DNA of 10,869 bases, taken from Acidobacteriota bacterium. Its GTDB lineage: Bacteria; Acidobacteriota; Thermoanaerobaculia; Thermoanaerobaculales; Sulfomarinibacteraceae. Of this stretch, positions 1 to 5,755 are shown in pieces. The notes beneath the pieces were generated by a model. That model was not told the DNA's origin. It was given only the letters and a program-made list of their open reading frames with translations, and made no database searches. The stretch spans positions 1 through 10,869 of the forward strand of contig DAOWFV010000222.1 of the NCBI GenBank assembly GCA_030637805.1, read 5' to 3'. Both the position numbers and the translations under genes were made by a program. The number at the start of each line of letters is the position of its first letter. Position 1 is the stretch's first letter.

Positions 1-66
1 GACCTCGACCGCGCCACCGTCCTCCGACGGCCAGATGGTCCGGTACCAGCGATCACCGACTTTCAT
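1..66 (-). CDS. mtnA: S-methyl-5-thioribose-1-phosphate isomerase, N-terminal fragment (partial)
   Basis: Only the first 22 codons lie in the window; the gene continues past the left edge. The peptide starts MKVGDRWYRTIWPSEDG and goes on with GAVEV. From memory of the family, this matches the conserved N-terminus of MtnA enzymes (pattern MKV-x3-[HW]-[YF]-RTIW-x3-DG-x2-VEV). MtnA isomerises methylthioribose-1-phosphate to methylthioribulose-1-phosphate in the cytoplasmic methionine salvage pathway. The ATG at 64-66 is the only good start, because an in-frame stop lies at 85-87. No clear Shine-Dalgarno sequence precedes it. It is divergent from the selenoprotein gene and shares a 165-bp intergenic region in which I see no convincing riboswitch. 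The call rests on 22 residues, so it is probable, not certain. Confidence 0.62.
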   Translation of the reverse strand, partial: MKVGDRWYRTIWPSEDGGAVEV

Positions 67-231
67 GACGGGAAGTGTAACGCGTCATCTCGCCAGGTAC
101 ATTCTCCTTCTTCAACCTCGTCTCCGCCCTGTCCTTATGATGGCCCAGAAACCACCTACTCGTGAAAGGCGTATACTGCACATGCGCGCAACCGAACCAG
201 CGTTGCCCGCTACCAAGAAAGGAGAGCCCGC

Positions 232-1566
232 ATGCCAAGAAAAGCACTGATCATGGTCCTGGTCGTCGTTCTCGCCGGTCTTGCCGGCGCCTGCTCGCGC
301 CAGCAGGCAGCCGATCCGGCGGAGGCGGCGTTCGAGGTCCTCAAGACGTCCTGGGGAGAGGCCGAGACCTCCGATGAGAAGACGACCCTCGCCGAGGATT
401 ACCTCGCCCGATTCCCTGACACGGAGCACAGCGCCGACCTCGCCGGAGCGGTGGTCTACTACCGCGGCAATGACCTGGAGGATCCCGAGGGGGCATATCA
501 GGTGGTTTCCGCGGCCCTGGAGCAGATCGAGGACCCGGAGCAACGTTTCCTGGTCAGCATGGAAGCGTTGAGTCTGTCCGACTCCGTGGATGTGCCGCTG
601 GATGTCGCCGAGGTAGCAAACGCTCTCGGTTCCGTGCGGGCCCTCGATTACAACGAACACCTCTCGGTAGCCGAGACGGCGATCGACGTTGAGGAGTGGG
701 TGGTGGCCGACGAGCACTCTCTCGCCGCAATGGAACTCGCGACTCCCGAAATCTACCGCGCGGACTACCCCGATCGCGAGTACACGGACGAGCAAGTGGC
801 GGAGCGCGCCCAGCGCCGCAGTGCCCTGGCCCTCGCCAACGACGGCTGGGCCTTGTACAACCTCGGCGACACGGAGCTGGCATTTGCCCGATTCGAAGCG
901 GCGAAAGAAGTCGGAAGCGTCGGCTACACGGGTGTTCCAAACACTCCGCTCTACAAGTTCTGGGGCCGCGCCGCCCTGAGCGAAGGCGACCTTGATCGTG
1001 CGATTGAGCTTCTTGGAGCCGAGACCCTCTTTGGTGAGGATGGCTCGGATTCCGAGCCTTATCTGCGCAAGGCGTACGTGGCGAAGAACGGGGACGACAC
1101 GGGTTTCGATGAATTCCTGTGGGCCACTCGTAGCCAACTCGCCGCCGCCGTCGACGATTTCGAGCTTCTCGACTACGAGGGCAACCCCGTCAGCCTTTCG
1201 AGCAGAGGCGAAGGCAAGGTGACGCTACTCGCCTTCTGGTTCCCCACGTGAGGCGGCTGCCGCGTGGAGTTGCCACGCTTGCAACCGTTGTATGAGAAAT
1301 ACAAGGACCAGGGATTCGAGGTCGTCGCTGTCGAAGGCAAACGCGACACCGAGCGCGCCCAGAAGTTCATAGCCAAGAACGAGCTCACCTACACGTTCTT
1401 GGAGAACGGCGAGGATGACGCGGAGATCGTCAGCAACATCTTCAAGGTTCGCGGCTATCCGTCGTCCTTCCTGATCGACCGCGATGGCAACGTGATGTTC
1501 TTCCATCTCGGTTTCGAGGCAGGAGATGAGGAGCACCTCGAGGAAGAGATTCTGAAGCTGCTTTAA
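232..1566 (+). CDS. Selenocysteine-containing TPR/TlpA-type thioredoxin lipoprotein (TGA at 1249-1251 read as Sec340)
   Basis: Probable exported thiol/selenol-disulfide oxidoreductase of 444 residues. The ATG at 232 has a strong Shine-Dalgarno AAAGGAG (218-224, 7-nt spacer). A TATACT -10-like hexamer sits at 172-177 without a good -35. Residues 1-21 form a lipoprotein signal peptide (basic MPRK, hydrophobic core, AGA-C with Cys21). Residues about 30-300 are helical, with TPR-like units near 197-230 and 240-270. From about 308 a TlpA/AhpC-TSA domain begins: DDFELLDYEGNPVSL, strand VTLLAFWFPT, then in-frame TGA, then GGCRVELP. The TGA occupies the first Cys of CxxC, giving U340-G-G-C343; the family Trp before it is Thr339. 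After the TGA the domain is intact, including the cis-Pro segment GYPSSFLIDRDG (408-419), to TAA at 1564-1566. A SECIS-like hairpin follows the TGA. Alternatives are a nonsense-mutated pseudogene or a natural stop; the exact placement and intact downstream domain argue against both. Sec machinery genes are not in the window. Confidence 0.85.
1254..1287 (+). promoter_or_regulatory. Bacterial SECIS-like hairpin
   Basis: Directly downstream of the TGA, GCGTGG (1262-1267) pairs perfectly with CCACGC (1273-1278) around a five-base loop AGTTG that contains GU. Below it, CGG (1254-1256) pairs with CCG (1285-1287) and TGC (1258-1260) with GCA (1281-1283). This leaves one C/A mismatch and a small internal loop with two U on the 3' side. 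Twelve base pairs form in total. Ten bases separate the TGA from the upper stem, close to the spacing of the E. coli fdhF SECIS. In E. coli, SelB binds such an apical loop with a GU and a nearby bulged U to recode UGA. Folding was done by eye, and the bulge is on the opposite arm from fdhF. Confidence 0.65.
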
Positions 1567-1568
1567 CA

Positions 1569-1602
1569 GAATTAGGAATTAGGAATTAGGAATTAGGAAT
1601 TA
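1569..1602 (+). repeat. Heptamer tandem array 1 (unit GAATTAG, 4.9 copies)
   Basis: Perfect 34-bp array of a 7-bp unit that starts two bases after the TAA of the selenoprotein gene. The same unit, in inverted orientation, makes up most of the array at 2988-3031. The array has the same length as the GAATTCG array at 2914-2947. No terminator-like hairpin lies between the stop codon and the array. Confidence 0.95.
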
Positions 1603-1713
1603 TCGGCGCGGGGGGCGATCAGGTGGCTCGGGGCGTGCTACCCGCGTTTGGGCGCGATGACAGAAGGCCGCGTCACGACGGGAAAGTGACCGAGAGGTGG
1701 TGACTCTCTGCCC

Positions 1714-1769
1714 GTTCGACGTTGGACGGTAAACGATAAACGCCTTACCTCTAGCGTCTTACGGACCAC
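1714..1769 (+). repeat. Degenerate heptamer array (pattern GNNNNAC, 8 units)
   Basis: Reading in sevens from 1714 gives GTTCGAC, GTTGGAC, GGTAAAC, GATAAAC, GCCTTAC, CTCTAGC, GTCTTAC, GGACCAC. Seven of eight units fit G-N4-A-C and all end in C. This looks like an old, decayed array with the same 7-bp period as the perfect arrays nearby. The remaining bases of the intergenic stretch 1603-2010, outside this and array 2, show no gene or clear terminator. Confidence 0.5.
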
Positions 1770-1840
1770 ACGTCGCACCGAGACTGTCGATTGGAACCCT
1801 GCGATGTCAAGCTCTTTCTGAAATAATTATTGTGAACCCT

Positions 1841-1915
1841 GAGACCTGAGACCTGAAGCCTTTGAGACCTGAGACCTGAAGCCTTTGAGACCTGAGACCT
1901 GAAGCCTGAGACCTG
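1841..1915 (+). repeat. Heptamer array 2 with 23-bp higher-order period (units GAGACCT / GAAGCCT)
   Basis: The order is GAGACCT, GAGACCT, GAAGCCT, TT, and this 23-bp block occurs at 1841-1863 and 1864-1886 and again from 1887, where the TT is lost and another GAGACCT follows. A 7-bp unit has thus been amplified as a 3-unit-plus-TT block. It lies in the selenoprotein-arfB interval. A 19-bp part (1897-1915) recurs exactly inverted at 2470-2488, on the other side of arfB. Confidence 0.95.
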
Positions 1916-2010
1916 TTTCCCTTGCGCCTTGAACCTCTTAACGCTCCACCTCCTTGCCGGCCGGCCGCCTGCTGCTTTCGCTCTCTCCTCACCTGGGCGA
2001 TAATCGGCCC

Positions 2011-2433
2011 ATGCCGCGAATCAACGACGAAGTCACCATCGGCGAAGACGAGCTCCGCTTCGAGTTCGCCCGCAGCTCCGGGCCGGGTGGGCAGAACGTC
2101 AACAAGGTAGAAACCAAGGTCACCCTGCTCTTCAGCGTTCGAAACTCCCCGTCCCTCTCCGACGAACGGCGAGCGCGGCTCGAGGAGTGCCTCTCCTCCC
2201 GAATCACGAAGCACGGCGTCCTGCGTGTGACCTCGCAGCGTCACAGGACCCGAGAAGCTAACCGGCGCGCAACGGTCGAGCGCTTTGTCGATCTTTTAGC
2301 CGATGCGCTCGAGGAGAGAGAACAGCGGGTGTCGACGAAGGTGCCGGCGGCCAAGCGCCGGCGGCGGCTCGAAGACAAGAAGCGACGCTCTCGGGTCAAG
2401 GCCCTGCGCGCGAAGCCCGAGGACGACGATTGA
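2011..2433 (+). CDS. arfB: Peptidyl-tRNA hydrolase ArfB (YaeJ), ribosome rescue
   Basis: A 140-residue, codon-independent release factor homologue, the same length as E. coli ArfB. It enters stalled ribosomes that lack a stop codon in the A site and hydrolyses the peptidyl-tRNA. The catalytic GGQ loop is at residues 26-28 within RSSGPGGQNVNKVETKV; Gln28 matches the E. coli position. The C-terminus is the lysine/arginine-rich tail (about 108-136, e.g. AAKRRRRLEDKKRR) that in this family lies in the empty mRNA channel. I chose ATG 2011 over the in-frame ATG 1954 because the extra 19 residues are not family-like. No Shine-Dalgarno precedes 2011; instead GATAAT (1999-2004) ends 6 nt before it, so a leaderless transcript is possible. 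The gene stands alone between heptamer arrays and converges on the glutaredoxin gene. Confidence 0.93.
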   Translation: MPRINDEVTIGEDELRFEFARSSGPGGQNVNKVETKVTLLFSVRNSPSLSDERRARLEECLSSRITKHGVLRVTSQRHRTREANRRATVERFVDLLADALEEREQRVSTKVPAAKRRRRLEDKKRRSRVKALRAKPEDDD

Positions 2434-2456
2434 GTTGGATTGCTGATGCAGGCTAC

Positions 2457-2488
2457 AGGTCTCAGGTCTCAGGTCTCAGGCTTCAGGT
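2457..2488 (+). repeat. Heptamer array 3 (unit AGGTCTC, 4.6 copies)
   Basis: Units AGGTCTC x3, AGGCTTC, then AGGT, starting 23 bases after the arfB stop. It is the inverted counterpart of array 2 (upstream of arfB) and of array 4 (2575-2636). Together with array 4 it fills the arfB/glutaredoxin convergent interval. Confidence 0.95.
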
Positions 2489-2574
2489 TTTTGCAAGCAC
2501 GGAGGTCGCGAAGGAAAGGTTTAGAAAAGAAAAGAAAACGCTTGACATCGCAGGAGTCCAATCGACCATCTTGG

Positions 2575-2636
2575 TGCGACCTGCGACCTGCGACCTGCGA
2601 CCTGAAGCCCCTGAGACCTGCGACCTGTGACCTGAA
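2575..2636 (+). repeat. Heptamer array 4 (units TGCGACC / TGAGACC / TGTGACC)
   Basis: Four TGCGACC units, a 9-bp variant TGAAGCCCC, then TGAGACC, TGCGACC, TGTGACC and TGAA. It ends five bases from the glutaredoxin stop codon (2642-2644, minus). Read from that gene it has the same sense (AGGTCNC) that array 3 has relative to arfB. A TTGACA at 2542-2547 just upstream has no matching -10 and is not called as a promoter. Confidence 0.95.
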
Positions 2637-2641
2637 TCGTT

Positions 2642-2987
<346 letters not shown>

Positions 2988-2989
<2 letters not shown>

Positions 2990-3031
2990 TCCTAATTCCT
3001 AATTCCTCATTCCTCATTCCTAATCCTCATT
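2988..3031 (+). repeat. Heptamer array 6 (units ATTCCTA / ATTCCTC)
   Basis: Units ATTCCTA x2, ATTCCTC x2, ATTCCTA, then the 9-bp ATCCTCATT. On the minus strand it starts inside the last codons of era (the final Asn-Glu-Asp and the TAG at 3020-3022 lie in the array). It ends on the ATG of the glutaredoxin gene. In that sense it repeats AGGA every 7 bases. Confidence 0.93.
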
Positions 3032-3955
3032 GTCGAGCCCTTGAATATCGCCAAGACTCGCAGCCCCCGGCGCCATCTCCATGAGCACCCTTGGGTCGTC
3101 TCGCCAGCGTGGGTGCACCTTGACCCGCAGACCGAGGTAGATTTTGGTTCCCAGCAGCCGTTCGAGCTCCTCGCGCGCCGCCTGGCCCACCGCACGGATC
3201 ATGCTGCCGCCCTTGCCGATCACGATACCCTTTTGGCTCTTGCGTTCGACATAGATCACCGCCTCCAGGTGGAGGAGTTGCTCGCCCTCATCAAAGAGGT
3301 CGACCACCACCCCGGTTGTGTAGGGCAGCTCGTCACGGGTTCGCTCGAGGAGCTTCTCACGCACAACCTCGCCAACGAAGAAGCGCTCGGTCTGGGTCGA
3401 AGTGAGATCCGCCGGGTAGAGTGGAGGACCCTCGGGAAGCAGGGCGAAGAGATCATCGAGGAGGCCTTCGGTACCATCCCCCTCGAGCGCGGAAATGGGG
3501 ACTATCGTCGTTCCTGGACGCCGCTCTTGATAGCGGGCGATCAACGGCAGCAGCTCCGACTTGGGGCGCACAAGGTCGATCTTGGTGAGCAGGCCGACAA
3601 CCTGCGGTCGCACCGGCTCGAGCAACTCGAAGAGGTACTCCTCTCCGCCGCCCCAGGGGGCCGCTGCGTCCACCAAGTGCAGAACCAGGTCCACCTCCTC
3701 GATGGCCGACCGCACCTCCCGCATCATCTGCGTGTTCATGCGATGGAGGGGCTTGTGCACACCGGGCAGATCGAAGAACACCACCTGCCCGCGGGCCTCG
3801 GTAAGGATGCCGATGATCCGATTGCGGGTTGTCTGCGGCTTGTCGGAGACAATCGCGATCTTATCGCCGATCAGCGCGTTGAGCAGGGTGCTCTTCCCCG
3901 CATTCGGCCGACCGACCAACGCCACATAACCGCTCCGCGGTTCAGAGCTGACCAT
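3020..3955 (-). CDS. era: GTPase Era
   Basis: 311-residue essential-type GTPase that binds the 3' end of 16S rRNA and assists 30S assembly. GTPase motifs are G1 GRPNAGKS (15-22), G2 region KPQTTRNRI (39-47), G3 DLPG (62-65), G4 TKID (124-127) and G5 SAL near 153. The C-terminal KH domain includes GIVIGKGGSMIRAVG and the conserved block IYLGLRVKVHPRWRDD. A GGAGGG Shine-Dalgarno (3965-3970) lies 9 nt before ATG 3955. The gene follows the CBS-domain gene after 136 bp that hold two inverted heptamer arrays. The final residues NED and the stop codon are written in heptamer repeat (array 6), so the tail has probably been remodelled by the repeat. Length and motifs are normal for Era. Confidence 0.97.
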   Translation of the reverse strand: MVSSEPRSGYVALVGRPNAGKSTLLNALIGDKIAIVSDKPQTTRNRIIGILTEARGQVVFFDLPGVHKPLHRMNTQMMREVRSAIEEVDLVLHLVDAAAPWGGGEEYLFELLEPVRPQVVGLLTKIDLVRPKSELLPLIARYQERRPGTTIVPISALEGDGTEGLLDDLFALLPEGPPLYPADLTSTQTERFFVGEVVREKLLERTRDELPYTTGVVVDLFDEGEQLLHLEAVIYVERKSQKGIVIGKGGSMIRAVGQAAREELERLLGTKIYLGLRVKVHPRWRDDPRVLMEMAPGAASLGDIQGLDNED

Positions 3956-3988
3956 CCGGAAGTTCCCTCCACCCCTCGACCATCAGGA

Positions 3989-4013
3989 TAATTCTTAATT
4001 CTTAATTCTCAAT
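3989..4013 (+). repeat. Heptamer array 7 (unit TAATTCT)
   Basis: TAATTCT x3 and then CAAT, 33 bp upstream of the era start codon. It forms the left arm of a 24-bp inverted repeat with array 8 (3990-4013 against 4069-4092). The two T bases at 3996 and 4003 face G, so the pairing is wobble-complete in plus-strand RNA and 22 of 24 in minus-strand RNA. Confidence 0.9.
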
Positions 4014-4067
4014 GCTCGATTCCCCGACCCACTCGACGGAGACTTGGGAGGACCCGGTGTAACTCAA

Positions 4068-4092
4068 AATTGAGAATTGAGAATTGAGAATT
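4068..4092 (+). repeat. Heptamer array 8 (unit AATTGAG)
   Basis: AATTGAG x3 and then AATT, reaching the stop codon of the CBS-domain gene (TGA on minus, 4092-4094) with one base of overlap. It is the right arm of the inverted pair with array 7; the 55 bases between (4014-4067) show no further structure or gene. Confidence 0.9.
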
Positions 4093-5333
4093 CATTCTTC
4101 CTTTTCGGACCCATCGATCCGCTGAACCGTCACACTGACGATGCGCCGCTCATCCATCTCCTCGACCATGAAGCGGAGGCCGTGGCCGGGATCCTCGACC
4201 TCGGTGTTGGGTTCCGGCACCGTGCCGTATCGGGAGAAGACCAGCCCACCAACCGTGTCCATGTCCTCCTCCTCCACCTCCACCGCGAACAGCTCCTCGA
4301 GGACCTCCAGTGGCGCGCGCCCCTGCAACCTGTAGACCCCGGGGCTCAGCTCCTGCCACTCCGGCGGCTGCTTGGGATCGTGCTCGTCCTGGATCTCACC
4401 GACGATCTCCTCGAGAATGTCTTCGAGAGTGACCAGTCCCGAGGTGCCGCCGTACTCGTCGACCACGATTGCCATCTGCTGGTGTTGCTGTTGGAAGTCG
4501 CTCAAGAGCTCCCCCAGAGCCTTGCCCTCCGGAACCACCGGGCATTTGCGCGCTAGCTCGGCGACCGACGGTTCCGCCCCGCGGAGAAGGTGCTTGACGA
4601 GATTCTTCACGTGGACCACGCCGATGATCCGATCCACCGTTTCGTGGTAGACGGGGATGCGGCTCTTGTGGGTCTCGGCAAAGACCTCGAGCAACTCCCG
4701 ATAGGAATCGGTGTCGGCCACAGCCACCATCTCCGTACGCGGAGTCATGACCTCCCGCACGACAGTGTCGAAGAAGTCCACAAGGGACTCAACGTACTCC
4801 CCCTCTACGCCCTCGAAGATGCCGGCGGCCTCGCCGGCCTCGAGATAGGCCTGGATCTCGGCCTCGCTGGCCTCCTCCTCCTCCTCATCCGCCAGCGCCA
4901 CCTTCGACACCGGGCTCAACCGAACGAGCGGCGCCGCCAGTGGACGCATGAGGCGCATGAGAAGACCGACAGCATCCTCCGAGAGCGAGCCGATAACTGT
5001 CCGCACGAGGACCATCAGCACCACCGGAAGCGCCGCGCTCACCGCGACCGCTCGCCAGCCATCAAGCTCGGGAAAGCGGAAGACCACCAGCCACAACAGT
5101 CCGATGCAGGCCAGCTGGAGCCAGCGGAGGACGTCGATAAGCCGGGATACGTGGACCCCGATCTCCCCTCCAAAAAGCCCCGGATGCTCTTCCAAGATCC
5201 CCTGGAAGCGCACGTTGCCAAGCTCTGCGAGCGCCCGAAGAAGCAGCTCGATCACCGAGAAGAGCAACATCAGCACGAGCCCCGCGAGGCCTAGGGTCAC
5301 CGGGTGGGACAGCCAGGCGGCCAGGCCGTTCAT
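4092..5333 (-). CDS. CorC/HlyC (TlyC)-family membrane protein with CBS pair
   Basis: 413-residue integral membrane protein of the CNNM/CorC family, linked to Mg2+/Co2+ efflux and sometimes misnamed hemolysin; the substrate here is not shown. Hydrophobic segments lie near residues 13-33, 72-87 and 95-114, a shortened CNNM/DUF21-like membrane part. After an acidic stretch (149-159) comes the motif VMTPRTEM (195-202) that opens the CBS pair. The second CBS repeat ends with DEYGGTSGLVTLEDILEEIVGEI (292-314). The C-terminal transporter-associated CorC_HlyC domain is about 322-408. AAGGAG (5342-5347) stands 8 nt before ATG 5333. The ATG overlaps the ybeY stop by 4 nt (ATGA), so translation is probably coupled. 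E. coli has the same ybeZ-ybeY-ybeX(corC) order. Confidence 0.9.
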   Translation of the reverse strand: MNGLAAWLSHPVTLGLAGLVLMLLFSVIELLLRALAELGNVRFQGILEEHPGLFGGEIGVHVSRLIDVLRWLQLACIGLLWLVVFRFPELDGWRAVAVSAALPVVLMVLVRTVIGSLSEDAVGLLMRLMRPLAAPLVRLSPVSKVALADEEEEEASEAEIQAYLEAGEAAGIFEGVEGEYVESLVDFFDTVVREVMTPRTEMVAVADTDSYRELLEVFAETHKSRIPVYHETVDRIIGVVHVKNLVKHLLRGAEPSVAELARKCPVVPEGKALGELLSDFQQQHQQMAIVVDEYGGTSGLVTLEDILEEIVGEIQDEHDPKQPPEWQELSPGVYRLQGRAPLEVLEELFAVEVEEEDMDTVGGLVFSRYGTVPEPNTEVEDPGHGLRFMVEEMDERRIVSVTVQRIDGSEKEE

Positions 5334-5755
5334 GAGAGCAGCTCCTTACGCAGCTTCAATTCGAGGTCGTTCATCTCGCCCGTGTCTCGCCCATGATCAT
5401 ATCCCAAAAGGTGGAGAAGCCCGTGCAGGGCGAGCTCCTCCAGCTCACGAATCTCACCGTGGCGCAGTTCTTCCGCCTGGCGGCGTGCGGTGTCCAGCGA
5501 GATCGCGATCTCGCCGAGCAGAGTTCGCCCCGTGGGCAGCAGGTCGCCGTCCGGGAAGGAAAGCACATCGGTGGCCTGGTCCAGCCCCAGATAACGAAGG
5601 TTGAGCTCACGAATCCTGTCGTCGCCGGTGATCAGCACGTGGACCTCGGCGTCCTTCCTGCCGAGCCTCCCCACACAACGGGAGATCATCCGCCGCAGAG
5701 CCTCAGCCGCTGGTCGTGACGGCCTTCGCTCCCACTTTATTTGGACCCGAGCCAC
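5330..5755 (-). CDS. ybeY: Endoribonuclease/rRNA maturation factor YbeY
   Basis: 141-residue UPF0054 protein; a zinc-dependent RNase family needed for 16S rRNA 3'-end maturation and 70S quality control. The zinc motif H-x3-H-x5-H is present (His111, His115, His121 in HGLLHLLGYDH) and is preceded by the family block TDVLSFP (62-68). I chose GTG 5755: it has GGGAGA upstream (5765-5770, 9-nt spacer). The longer alternative, TTG 5782 (150 residues), lacks a visible ribosome site. Either start lies inside the 3' end of the preceding HD-domain gene (53-bp overlap from 5755). The stop overlaps the next start by 4 nt, so the gene sits tightly inside the operon. Confidence 0.92.
   Translation of the reverse strand: MARVQIKWERRPSRPAAEALRRMISRCVGRLGRKDAEVHVLITGDDRIRELNLRYLGLDQATDVLSFPDGDLLPTGRTLLGEIAISLDTARRQAEELRHGEIRELEELALHGLLHLLGYDHGRDTGEMNDLELKLRKELLS

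Noticed and set aside
67..231. Riboswitch or SAM-type leader between mtnA and the selenoprotein gene
   Set aside because: No conserved helix pattern or terminator could be recognised by eye; only a TATACT -10-like hexamer and a Shine-Dalgarno are visible.
112..1137. Long minus-strand open frame of 341 codons opposite the selenoprotein gene
   Set aside because: It is antisense to a well-supported gene, carries no recognisable domain, and is arginine/glycine-rich as expected for a GC-rich shadow frame.
1249..1251. TGA read as an ordinary stop or a pseudogene-making mutation
   Set aside because: It hits exactly the catalytic position, is followed by a SECIS-like hairpin, and the downstream domain is undamaged. 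A random nonsense mutation would not explain all three. It remains the main alternative if Sec genes are absent.
1841..1914. CRISPR-like array
   Set aside because: The 23-bp blocks are directly adjacent with no unique spacers and no cas genes in the window.
1807..2244. Minus-strand open frame across array 2 and arfB
   Set aside because: Its sequence is translated repeat plus antisense arfB.
2542..2547. TTGACA as a -35 element
   Set aside because: No -10-like hexamer lies 15-19 bp downstream on the same strand, and no plus-strand gene follows.
3041..3991. 316-codon plus-strand frame opposite era, and similar long plus-strand frames opposite the CBS, HD and phoH genes
   Set aside because: All are shadows of minus-strand genes with clear motifs; none has a family-like motif or ribosome site.
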